DNA from: Candidatus Caldatribacterium sp.
GTDB taxonomy: Bacteria; Atribacterota; Atribacteria; Atribacterales; Caldatribacteriaceae
Length of the DNA stretch: 64,000 nucleotides
Reading direction: 5' to 3'
NCBI GenBank assembly: GCA_025060675.1
Contig: JANXBI010000022.1
Coordinates: 1-64,000 of the forward strand
Under the pieces are notes generated by a model. It made no database searches. It saw only the letters and a program-made list of their open reading frames with translations, and was not told the DNA's origin. This document shows positions 56,825 through 64,000 of the stretch, one piece after another. Position numbers and translations under genes: made by a program. Position 1 is the stretch's first letter, and each line of letters begins with the position of its first letter.

Positions 56825-58361
56825 CGCCTTGCTCGTTTTTCCTTTCCTTAGGAACTCCCTTGAAGCTCAGACTACGGTGACTATTGACGGGCAACGCGTG
56901 CATAGCGAAGCTCGTCTCGTCACTCGGAATGGCACAGTCTACGTTGCCATTGAGGATCTCCTCAAGGACATCGGAGGCATTGCCTACTACTCACCTATCA
57001 TGAAAAAGGCAAACCTCAAGTACGGGAAGTTCTCCTGGGTTCTCTCCCTTGATAAAGGAGTTGCGGTTTCGGATGGGAGGGAAATCCCTCTTGATGGAAA
57101 GGTCCTCGTAGAGGGAAACAAGGTTTACGTTGCCCTTGAACTCCTTGGAGAACTCTTTGGTTTCCGCATCACCCAGAAACCGACTGAATCCTCCCCAACG
57201 ATTCAGGAACAACCAATACCGTCTCCTACCCAAGAAGGCCTTGCTATGCTCTCGGGAGTGCGATTCTCTTCCTATGACCAAGAAATGCGTACTCGCATTA
57301 CCTTCGACTTCCAGGGTGGTGTTCCCCCTTTTACCTCGCGGGTCGATCGAACGCAAAACACCGTGGAAGTCCTCTTTCACAACTGCACGCTTGGCAATGT
57401 ATCGCCATCTATCCCCATCGGTGACGCGAGGATAGACACCGTGACGCTTCGCAGACGCAATGGAGAGGTTCAGGCGACGATTGCCTTCAAGGGAGCCATT
57501 CAAGTTCGAGAGGGTAAACTCGATGGAGACAACCCGAGGGTATACTTTGACCTTGTGAGTCTTGTGGAAGTCCAAGAAACGGCTCAGGTTACCCCCTCCC
57601 CATCGCCTCGTCCAAGACCATCACCATCGCCTGAAGCTGCTCCAAGCCCATCCCTCGAAATCGTGAACCGCAACGTTGTCGTCCTTGATCCTGGTCATGG
57701 GGGAAACGATCCAGGATGCGTCCACAACGGATACCGGGAAAAGGACATTGTTCTAGCCATTGCCAAAAAGGTAAAGGGTATCCTCGAGTCTCGGGGATAT
57801 ACCGTGTACATGACCCGAGAAAGCGACACCTATCCCACCTTTGATGACCGGTACCACCTCGCCAACAGCAAGAATCCCTTTGTCTTAGTGAGCATTCACT
57901 GCAATGCCTCGCCCAACCCAAAAGCAAGTGGAGTAGAGGTTTTCGTGGGTGGAACAAAGCCAAGAGGTGAGGGAGCACTCGATGTGGCCACGCGAGAAAA
58001 CGCGAAGTTCCTCACCGAACAGAGTACTGTGCTTTCGAACCCAAACAAACTCGCCTCCATTTTCGCTTCAGCGTATTACTTGAAAAGTCGCGAGGCGAGT
58101 GCGAAGATTGCCGAGCTCATGGGGCAGCACATAGCAAAAAGCGCGGGTCTCCCCAACCGTGGGGTGAAAGAGGCCCCCTTGGTTGTCCTCGGACACATGC
58201 TGTACCCTGCGTGTCTTGTAGAAGTTGGGTTCTTGAGCAACCCCGATGAAGCAAAGAAACTCGCCTCTTCCTCTTTCCAAGACCGAATTGCCCAGGGGAT
58301 TGCTGAGGCTATAGAGGCCTTTGCTGAAAGTCCCGAACTTGCTAAGCTTCTTGGGGGATAG
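56796..58361 (+). CDS. N-acetylmuramoyl-L-alanine amidase with copper-amine-oxidase-like and AMIN domains
   Basis: A 521-aa exported peptidoglycan amidase. Signal peptide (about 1-24), an amine-oxidase-N-type domain (about 25-120), an AMIN domain (about 145-265), a Pro/Ser linker (PSPSPRPRPSPSPEAAPS), and a C-terminal Amidase_3 zinc domain (about 290-510) with VVLDPGHGGNDPG, REKDIVLAIA, SIHCNA and PACLVEVGFLSN. The ATG at 56796 overlaps ssb. The architecture matches cell-separation or wall-turnover enzymes. Confidence 0.93.
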   Translation: MRLLKIFLFSALLVFPFLRNSLEAQTTVTIDGQRVHSEARLVTRNGTVYVAIEDLLKDIGGIAYYSPIMKKANLKYGKFSWVLSLDKGVAVSDGREIPLDGKVLVEGNKVYVALELLGELFGFRITQKPTESSPTIQEQPIPSPTQEGLAMLSGVRFSSYDQEMRTRITFDFQGGVPPFTSRVDRTQNTVEVLFHNCTLGNVSPSIPIGDARIDTVTLRRRNGEVQATIAFKGAIQVREGKLDGDNPRVYFDLVSLVEVQETAQVTPSPSPRPRPSPSPEAAPSPSLEIVNRNVVVLDPGHGGNDPGCVHNGYREKDIVLAIAKKVKGILESRGYTVYMTRESDTYPTFDDRYHLANSKNPFVLVSIHCNASPNPKASGVEVFVGGTKPRGEGALDVATRENAKFLTEQSTVLSNPNKLASIFASAYYLKSREASAKIAELMGQHIAKSAGLPNRGVKEAPLVVLGHMLYPACLVEVGFLSNPDEAKKLASSSFQDRIAQGIAEAIEAFAESPELAKLLGG

Positions 58362-58363
58362 CC

Positions 58364-58978
58364 ATGGAAGAGTTACGGTACCGAAAGAGAAAGAAGCGGA
58401 AAAAGCGTCCTTTCCCATGGCAAGCACTCTTTTACATTCTCCTTGGAATTCTCCTCTTCTTCGGAGTGGTCTATGGCGGGGAACTCCTCCTTCGAATGTT
58501 TCGTCCTGCCCCTTCCCCAACACCTCGTCCTACAGAAACGGTCACCCTACCCCAAGAGAACACGGTGGAGGTCGTCGTGTATTTTGCGAATCCGGATTTC
58601 ACCGCTCTCGTTGGGGAAAAACGACGTGTTGTAAAGGATGAGCGATACCTTGAACGGATCCTCGAAGAACTCCTCAAAGGCCCAGAGAGTAAAGACCTCT
58701 TCAGTGCCATACCCCAAGGAACTCGATTGAATGCCGTCTTCGTTGAAGGGAACACCGCCTACGTTGACCTTAGTGCCGAAATGGCTAAAAATCAGTCGGG
58801 AGGAACATCCCAAGAATTCTTAAGCGTTTACGCCATCGTGGATACCCTTACTGCTTTCCCAGGTATTGAACAGGTGAAAATCCTCATCGAGGGGAAAGAG
58901 GCAGAAACCCTTTGCGGCCATATCGATATATCGGAGCCCTTGCGAAGGGACGAGCGAATCATTGCAAAGGTTCAGTAG
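58364..58978 (+). CDS. membrane-anchored GerMN-domain protein
   Basis: A 204-aa protein with a very basic N-terminus (RKRKKRKKR), one membrane helix (about 19-43), a short Pro/Ser linker, and a C-terminal GerMN domain (about 65-190: VVVYFANPDF, LEELLKGPES, AYVDLSAEM, and LTAFPGIEQVKILIEG). GerMN proteins act on the cell surface in sporulation or lipoprotein context; no sporulation genes are here. It lies two bases after the amidase, suggesting a shared wall role. Confidence 0.88.
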   Translation: MEELRYRKRKKRKKRPFPWQALFYILLGILLFFGVVYGGELLLRMFRPAPSPTPRPTETVTLPQENTVEVVVYFANPDFTALVGEKRRVVKDERYLERILEELLKGPESKDLFSAIPQGTRLNAVFVEGNTAYVDLSAEMAKNQSGGTSQEFLSVYAIVDTLTAFPGIEQVKILIEGKEAETLCGHIDISEPLRRDERIIAKVQ

Positions 58979-59027
58979 TTTCCGAGAACTCGGAGAGTAC
59001 TTAAAGGGAATAAAGGAGAGGACACCG

Positions 59028-59756
59028 ATGCGGAGCGATGGGCGAAAACCAGATGAACTCCGACCGATAAGTGTGGTGCGGAACTACCTCAAGTATGCTG
59101 AGGGCTCAGTGTTCATCGAAGCAGGGAACAACCGCATCGTCTGCGCTATATCGGTGGAAGACCGAGTTCCTCAGTTTCTCCGGAACACCGGTCAAGGCTG
59201 GATTACTGCTGAGTACGCAATGTTGCCTCGGGCTACAACTACCCGTAACATCCGCGATGCTGTGAAAGGACAAATCGGAGGTCGGACTCACGAAATTCAG
59301 CGTCTCATTGGCCGAGCTTTGCGCTCAGTGGTTAATCTGGAAAAACTTGGCGAGCGAACGATACTTGTTGACTGTGACGTAATCCAAGCCGATGGCGGTA
59401 CAAGAACCCTGGCCATAACTGGCTCTTTTATCGCCCTTGTGGATGCATTCTGGCGATTCCTCGACGAGGGGATGCTTTCTGAGCGAGGCATCGTACGGGA
59501 CTACCTTGCGGCGGTGAGTGTAGGCATCGTCAACGGAGAGATGCTCCTTGACTTGAACTTTGAAGAGGATTCTATTGCTCAGGTTGATATGAACGTCGTC
59601 ATGACGGGAAGTGGAAGGCTCGTTGAGATTCAAGGAACGGCAGAAAAGGAGCCCTTTTCACGGGACACCTTGAATGCCCTCCTTGACCTTGCTCAGAGCG
59701 GAATCCAAACCATCCTTGCTATGGAACGAAAACTCCTCGAGCGAGGCCTCCCATGA
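59028..59756 (+). CDS. rph: ribonuclease PH
   Basis: Phosphorolytic 3' exoribonuclease that trims tRNA precursors (242 aa). MRSDGRKPDELRP start, GWITAEYAMLP, GRTHEIQRLIGRALR, DCDVIQADGGTRT and VMTGSGRLVEIQGTAE match the family. The ATG at 59028 follows AAAGGAGAGG; an in-frame earlier start at 58962 overlaps the GerMN gene. It overlaps rdgB by 4 bases. Confidence 0.96.
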   Translation: MRSDGRKPDELRPISVVRNYLKYAEGSVFIEAGNNRIVCAISVEDRVPQFLRNTGQGWITAEYAMLPRATTTRNIRDAVKGQIGGRTHEIQRLIGRALRSVVNLEKLGERTILVDCDVIQADGGTRTLAITGSFIALVDAFWRFLDEGMLSERGIVRDYLAAVSVGIVNGEMLLDLNFEEDSIAQVDMNVVMTGSGRLVEIQGTAEKEPFSRDTLNALLDLAQSGIQTILAMERKLLERGLP

Positions 59757-60373
59757 AGCCTACAGTGTACATCGTGACCAAAAACACGGGAAAACTTGCA
59801 GAAATACGCGACATCCTTGCTTGCTCTGGTATCGAGGTGCGGAGCATCTACGAGGTTGTCGACATTGGCGAGGTTGTCGAAACCGGAAAAACGTACCTTG
59901 AAAATGCTCTCCTCAAAGCCCGAGCTGGCTTTCTCAAGAGCAGGCTCCCTTCCATTGGAGAGGACTCAGGCCTTGAGGTCGACGCTTTAGGAGGGCTTCC
60001 TGGCTTATACTCAGCACGCTTTGGGGGTCCTGGGCTCTCCCAGAGGGAACGGATCCATCTCCTCCTTGAACGCCTCAAGGGGGTTCCAAAGGAGAAACGA
60101 ACGGCGCGTTTCGTCTGTGTTGCGGCACTCGTTGGACCTTGGGGAGAAAACGTCTTTGAAGGAACCTGCGAAGGGTACATTGCCGAGGAACCCCAAGGGG
60201 AAATGGGATTTGGGTACGATCCTGTGTTCGTGTTCCCACCCCTTGGGAAAACCTTCGCCCAACTTGGGCCTGAGGTCAAAAACAAGGTAAGTCATCGGGC
60301 TATAGCATTTCGGAAACTCGCCGAGTTCCTCGCTACAGAAATCTCCAGAAAACGCACACCAACCACGTCTTGA
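59753..60373 (+). CDS. rdgB: XTP/dITP diphosphatase
   Basis: House-cleaning nucleotide pyrophosphatase (206 aa): TKNTGKLAEI, GEDSGLEVDALGG, SARFGG, and FGYDPVFVFPP. An rph-rdgB pair is common in bacteria. It ends 3 bases from the convergent rhomboid gene stop. Confidence 0.96.
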   Translation: MKPTVYIVTKNTGKLAEIRDILACSGIEVRSIYEVVDIGEVVETGKTYLENALLKARAGFLKSRLPSIGEDSGLEVDALGGLPGLYSARFGGPGLSQRERIHLLLERLKGVPKEKRTARFVCVAALVGPWGENVFEGTCEGYIAEEPQGEMGFGYDPVFVFPPLGKTFAQLGPEVKNKVSHRAIAFRKLAEFLATEISRKRTPTTS

Positions 60374-60376
60374 GAG

Positions 60377-61288
60377 TTATGGAGCACTCTCAAAGACCAC
60401 GCCCTCGTACTTTCTGAGGATAGTCCTTCGCCAGCGAAGGAAAGTTTCTTCGATCTCAGCAAGACGTTCCCCGTCCCCTTCCTCAAGGAATGCCAAAAGG
60501 AGATCTTTAATCCTCTGGGCTTCACGGTCCGGAGGACGGAGTTCCCTAACCACATACTCTGGAGGGAGCACCCCACGGTCAATCCCCACAAGGATGTCCC
60601 TGACGTTATTGTGGAAGGCAACGACATCCTCAAGAGAAACCGCCTTTGGTGAAATGCCAGGAAGGAAAAACGAGGCAACACTCAAGGCTACAAGGGCAAT
60701 ACACACCCCATAGGCAATGCGTTCTCCAAAGCGCTTCCAGGAAGGGATGGAAAACCCAGGAGCAACGACCCATCCAAGGCCCATACCGGCAAGAAGTCCT
60801 CCAACGTGGGCGGCATTGTCAATGGCAGGAACGGTGAAACCGATGAGGAGATTAATGAGAATGAAGGGGAGAAGACTCATACCCAACCGGTGGAGTGAGG
60901 TGTTCCGGTACTTAAGACCTCCAGAAAAAAGCAGTCCTGCAAGACCAAAGATTGCTCCGCTTGCTCCCACGCCCACCTGGCGGAAATTGAGAAGGAACGA
61001 TAGCACACTCCCTGAAAGCCCCGAGAGTACATACGCTATGAAAAACTTCCGGTATCCATATACTCCCTCGACAATCCTCCCAAGTTGGAAGAGCGCATAA
61101 GTGTTGAGAAAGAGGTGCCACACATTGCCATGGAGGAAAATGCAAATGATGAGCCTTTGCCACTCACCTGAAGCAATGAGGGGCCCATACTTTGCCCCAA
61201 GACGCAAGAGATTAGAAAGAGTAAAGCCACCGCTTGCTACGGTGGCTATAAAGAAGACCAGGTTGAAGACCACAACTGGATACAACAT
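60377..61288 (-). CDS. rhomboid-family intramembrane serine protease
   Basis: A 303-aa membrane protease. Six or so helices, the catalytic Ser in GASGAIFGLAG and the catalytic His in NAAHVGGLLAGM. Upstream, HGNVWHLFLNTYAL carries the conserved HxxxN. A soluble C-terminal tail of about 85 residues (starting ISPKAVSLEDV) lies beyond the usual fold. The start overlaps the gene upstream by one base. Confidence 0.92.
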   Translation of the reverse strand: MLYPVVVFNLVFFIATVASGGFTLSNLLRLGAKYGPLIASGEWQRLIICIFLHGNVWHLFLNTYALFQLGRIVEGVYGYRKFFIAYVLSGLSGSVLSFLLNFRQVGVGASGAIFGLAGLLFSGGLKYRNTSLHRLGMSLLPFILINLLIGFTVPAIDNAAHVGGLLAGMGLGWVVAPGFSIPSWKRFGERIAYGVCIALVALSVASFFLPGISPKAVSLEDVVAFHNNVRDILVGIDRGVLPPEYVVRELRPPDREAQRIKDLLLAFLEEGDGERLAEIEETFLRWRRTILRKYEGVVFESAP

Positions 61289-62007
61289 CAGGAAACTCGA
61301 CTCAGCGCCTCCTCGACCTCCCGCCGGAGCATCTCATCAGTCGAGAGGTAGTGGTTAATCTCGCTTGAGAGCTTCACCAGAAGGTATAGCCAGTAAATCG
61401 CAAAAGTAACAACGCTTAAGATAATGAAAAGGAGGATATTCCGACGGGGTATTCGGAACACCCGACCACCAAGGCGGACTCCATGCTTATCTTCAAGGTA
61501 CTGATAGAGTCGATCTTTGAGATCAGAGAGCTTTCCCGTGGAACGGAAAATGAAGGCAAGGTACACGGCTAAGAACACGAAAGCTAAGATATTAAAGAGA
61601 ATCCCATACGTTCCAGTGAACAATCCAAGGATATAGAACACAAGGTACAACCAGAACGGCCAAGTTTGGACGACAAACTCCTCAGTACGATTAGCGAAGA
61701 ACCCGATTTCTCCTCGAAGCGGGTCCTCAAGACGGTCCTTAAGGTTGAGGAACACTTCCCGAGTGTTGGCAATGTTCCGATTGATGGCCTGGGCCCACTG
61801 GTACAAAACAAGAAGCTGGAAAATAGCCCCAAGGATGCCGAAGATGGCGACAAGGGCTATAGAACCCCCCGCTGCGACAGGTTGAAGTTGCGCCACCGCA
61901 ACGAGCCCTGCAATCACGAACACAACGGCAAGGATGACAAAAATCACTGCCAAAACCGCAAGAGGCATACTTACCCGATCTTCCTCGAGGAATCTCGAGA
62001 TAGCCAC
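61288..62007 (-). CDS. multi-pass membrane protein of unknown function
   Basis: A 239-aa protein with about five predicted membrane helices (VLAVIFVILAVVFVIAGL, then further pairs to the C-terminal IILSVVTFAIYWLYLL). The last segment (YWLYLLVKLSSEINHYL) looks like the DUF4234-type tail, but the match is by eye only. The GTG at 62007 follows AAAGGAGGGAG, better than the ATG at 62040. It shares an operon with the rhomboid protease. The function is unknown. Confidence 0.68.
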   Translation of the reverse strand: MAISRFLEEDRVSMPLAVLAVIFVILAVVFVIAGLVAVAQLQPVAAGGSIALVAIFGILGAIFQLLVLYQWAQAINRNIANTREVFLNLKDRLEDPLRGEIGFFANRTEEFVVQTWPFWLYLVFYILGLFTGTYGILFNILAFVFLAVYLAFIFRSTGKLSDLKDRLYQYLEDKHGVRLGGRVFRIPRRNILLFIILSVVTFAIYWLYLLVKLSSEINHYLSTDEMLRREVEEALSRVS

Positions 62008-62052
62008 TGGCACTCCCTCCTTTTTCTTGGATTCTACCATAATCGAACGCAA

Positions 62053-62469
62053 TTATTCCCCTATAATCTTCACAAGGACCCGCTTGGGTCGCTTTCCGTC
62101 AAACTCCCCGTAGAAAACCTGCTCCCAGGGACCGAGATCAAGCTTCCCATCGGTTACCGCAATGACTACCTCCCGCCCCATAATGGTCCGCTTAAGGTGA
62201 GCATCGGCATTGTCCTCACCCACATTATGACGGTATTGTTCATAGGGTTTTTCGGGAGCAAGCTTCTCAAGCCATTGTTCGAAATCCTCATGGAGCCCCT
62301 CTTCGTCATCGTTGATGAAGACGCTCGCTGTGATGTGCATGGCATTGCAAAGGAGCAACCCTTCTTTGATACCGCTTTCCCGGAGGCACTCTTCAAGGAG
62401 GGGAGTAATATTCACAAAGGCACGGCGGGTAGGGATATGGAACCACAGTTCCTTCCGATAACTCCGCAT
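62053..62469 (-). CDS. YjbQ-family (UPF0047) protein
   Basis: A 138-aa beta-rich protein of the YjbQ family: LCNAMHITASVFINDDEEGLHEDF and GRYE-like ending YGEFDGKRPKRVLVKIIGE. Some members show weak thiamin phosphate synthase activity; the true role is unclear. The histidine cluster around NAMHIT and HLKRTIMG is conserved. The ATG at 62469 is near the downstream membrane gene. Confidence 0.88.
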   Translation of the reverse strand: MRSYRKELWFHIPTRRAFVNITPLLEECLRESGIKEGLLLCNAMHITASVFINDDEEGLHEDFEQWLEKLAPEKPYEQYRHNVGEDNADAHLKRTIMGREVVIAVTDGKLDLGPWEQVFYGEFDGKRPKRVLVKIIGE

Positions 62470-62494
62470 AGTTCCCCCTTCAGGTGAGGGACTC

Positions 62495-62588
62495 TGGCGG
62501 AGAGGGAGGGATTCGAACCCTCGAGGCGGTTTTTAACCCGCCTAATCGCTTAGCAGGCGATTGCCTTCAGCCACTCGGCCACCTCTCC
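62495..62588 (-). tRNA. tRNA-Ser (GCT)
   Basis: A 94-nt class II tRNA with long variable arm and encoded CCA. Acceptor GGAGAGG pairs with CCTCTCC. The anticodon stem ATCGC/GCGAT encloses CTGCTAA, giving GCT. Confidence 0.95.
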
Positions 62589-62626
62589 TGAGAACACCCG
62601 TAGTATACCATGGACATAAAGCGCCT

Positions 62627-63739
62627 TCAATACCCTGAAAGCGCGTAGGCCCTTTCGAGGACTTCCTGCACCGCTACCCCATCCTTTACCGTTGCTCCAA
62701 GAGAGGACTGCCCAGCAAGACGCCGGAGGAAATCGTGCGCACAGGCGATGTGTGCCCGAACCCAACCGATGGCGAACTTTCCAGGAATCACGTTTGGATA
62801 CGGATACTGATGCACGGATTCAAGAAGCTGAAATCCCCGTTCTCCACCGTACGGTCCTTGGGGGCGACGAGCGTCATACACAGCAAGGAAGTTCGGCTGC
62901 ATGGAGTTGTAACGAAAAGCCCCCTTCATGCCTTCGATTTCAAGACGAAGCTCATCACAGCTTCCTGTGGCAAAGCGACTCACCTCAATGGTCACCGGAG
63001 CACCATTAGAAAGAACTCCACAAACTTCAGTCCAGTCATCAACAAGAACATCGGCAAACTCGCGCCGCGAAGTGTCTTTGGGGCGTCTCCGAACAAATGT
63101 CCTCCCTCGCGCACTCTCTACGGTGAAGGGACCAACAAGGTAATGGATAAGGTCAATAAGATGTGATCCAAGGTCTGCCAAAGCTCCACCTCCAGAGAGG
63201 GCTTTGTCGAGCCGCCAACTCATCGGACGCAGGGGATCGTTATACCCAGAATGGAGGTACTGAGCACGAACACGAACCACCTCATCGAGAAAACCATCCT
63301 GGATGAGCTCTCGTGCCCGGAGGATCGCCGGAACGAAGCGGTTCTGAAAGGCCATGCCAAAAGGGATACCCGAAACGTCAACGGCCTCTTCTATGCACTT
63401 CGCCTCTTTGAGGTTACATGCCAGAGGCTTGTCGCAGTAGATAGCCTTCCCCGCCCGTGCAGCCTCCGTAACTACAGGGAGGTGCAGAGCGTTCGGCGTA
63501 GCAACGACGATAACATCGATATCCTTCCGATACACGAGTTCTTCAAACTGGTGGGTCACAAAGGGAACACCTATCTCCTCCTGGACTTTCCGGGCAGTTT
63601 CTTCCCGGGAAGTACACACGCCACGAATTTCGGGAAGGAAGGGGAGCTCCGCATAGTAGAACGGCAAAGCAGTAAAAGCAAGGGCATGGATACGTCCAAT
63701 GAATCCGAAACCCACGATACCAACACCAAGGCGCCTCAC
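62627..63739 (-). CDS. Gfo/Idh/MocA-family oxidoreductase
   Basis: A 370-aa NAD(P)-dependent sugar or inositol dehydrogenase-like protein. The N-terminal Rossmann fold has GIVGFGFIGRIHA. The EKP motif appears as CDKPL, and the C-terminal domain has SGGGALADLGSHLIDLIHYL with the catalytic His. The GTG at 63739 immediately follows the serS stop with GAGGTGA upstream. The sugar is unknown. Confidence 0.9.
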   Translation of the reverse strand: MRRLGVGIVGFGFIGRIHALAFTALPFYYAELPFLPEIRGVCTSREETARKVQEEIGVPFVTHQFEELVYRKDIDVIVVATPNALHLPVVTEAARAGKAIYCDKPLACNLKEAKCIEEAVDVSGIPFGMAFQNRFVPAILRARELIQDGFLDEVVRVRAQYLHSGYNDPLRPMSWRLDKALSGGGALADLGSHLIDLIHYLVGPFTVESARGRTFVRRRPKDTSRREFADVLVDDWTEVCGVLSNGAPVTIEVSRFATGSCDELRLEIEGMKGAFRYNSMQPNFLAVYDARRPQGPYGGERGFQLLESVHQYPYPNVIPGKFAIGWVRAHIACAHDFLRRLAGQSSLGATVKDGVAVQEVLERAYALSGY

Positions 63740-64000
63740 TCATTTCACCTCAAGTTCCGGAGTGAGAATCTCAATGCCATGCATGTAGCGACGGAGAACT
63801 TCCGGAACGACAACCGTTCCGTCCTCCTGTTGGTAATTCTCTAAAATTGCCACGAGTGTCCTCCCCACAGCAAGACCAGAGCCGTTCAGGGTGTGGACAT
63901 AGTGGAGCTTCCCCGTATGGGAACGGAAACGGATGTTTGCCCGCCGGGCTTGGAAATCCTCGAAGTTGCTACAGGAGGAAATTTCTCGGTACCTTCCCTG
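63740..64000 (-). CDS. serS: seryl-tRNA synthetase, C-terminal part (cut by window edge)
   Basis: 86 codons in the open frame up to the right window edge, ending at TGA 63742-63740. The translation (GRYREISSCSNFEDFQARR, then YVHTLNGSGLAVGRTLVAILENY and VVVPEVLRRYM) is the C-terminal end of SerS, including motif 3. The 5' part lies outside the window. Confidence 0.97.
   Translation of the reverse strand, partial: QGRYREISSCSNFEDFQARRANIRFRSHTGKLHYVHTLNGSGLAVGRTLVAILENYQQEDGTVVVPEVLRRYMHGIEILTPELEVK

Overview
The window looks like a chromosomal segment of a thermophilic, anaerobic, deep-branching bacterium. The signs are Glu/Lys/Arg-rich proteins, flavin-dependent ThyX in place of ThyA, an electron-bifurcating NfnAB pair, a Na+-type ATP synthase c subunit, a CRISPR array whose repeats end in GATTGAAAG, many GTG and TTG starts, and genes that abut or overlap by a few bases. 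Gene content and order resemble Firmicutes-like or candidate-phylum thermophiles such as Atribacterota. That placement is an inference and no marker here settles it. There is no phage, transposon or plasmid module; this is mostly core genome with a few accessory genes.

Layout. 1-525: right end of a CRISPR array, running into the 3' end of a glucuronate isomerase gene (531-1979, minus). 2047-3964: GNAT-like and SDR genes (plus). 4019-4356: small lipoprotein and tRNA-Gly(CCC), minus. 4450-10888: complete F-type ATP synthase operon (plus). 10890-17648: a converging nine-gene operon, rpmE-thyX-yqhQ-prfA-prmC-rpiB-dCMP deaminase-wecA/mraY-like-wecB, followed upstream by a monocistronic cold-shock gene. 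18043-25150: argS-pyrG-murI-ispE-nucleotidyltransferase-rho. 25278-30009: tRNA-Val(CAC), small genes, prmA, a methyltransferase, thrS and a five-tRNA operon. 30030-35530: tenA-nfnA-nfnB-lpdA-gcvH-lplA. 35612-36531: a uvsE pseudogene (frameshift plus nonsense codon). 36649-45998: tRNA-Leu and a peptide-utilisation operon (two M29-like aminopeptidase homologues, oppABCDF, MASE3-PAS-GGDEF protein). 46061-47562: a cobalamin-riboswitch-controlled pair (ECF S component plus PurM-superfamily protein). 47534-52827: Zn-alcohol dehydrogenase, NAD-dependent epimerase, HAD phosphatase, DUF72, and a SPOR/phosphodiester-glycosidase exoprotein. 52839-56191: hisB-H-A-F-IE. 56333-60373: ssb, cell-wall amidase, GerMN protein, rph, rdgB. 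60377-64000: rhomboid protease, membrane protein, YjbQ, tRNA-Ser, Gfo/Idh/MocA oxidoreductase and the 3' end of serS.

How the parts work together. The ATP synthase block carries several unusual features: a promoter so close to the first ATG that the mRNA may be leaderless, a hairpin burying the atpF ribosome-binding site, a delta subunit reduced to its C-terminal domain, and a c subunit with Na+-coordination residues but a broken glycine motif. The rpmE-to-wecB operon combines translation termination (RF1 and its methylase PrmC), dTMP synthesis from dCMP (deaminase plus ThyX) and undecaprenyl-linked glycan initiation. Its order recalls the Bacillus rho-rpmE-prfA-prmC-rpiB-mnaA-atp region with the atp block inverted. 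The peptide operon couples import, intracellular hydrolysis and, through the GGDEF protein, possible c-di-GMP output. The B12-riboswitch pair fits alpha-ribazole salvage (CblT/CblS type).

Coding density is very high. Convergent neighbours usually overlap or leave only a few bases, so intrinsic terminators are scarce; only three good ones are visible. No stretch longer than about 300 bases lacks a gene or RNA. The largest unexplained gap is 49440-49707.
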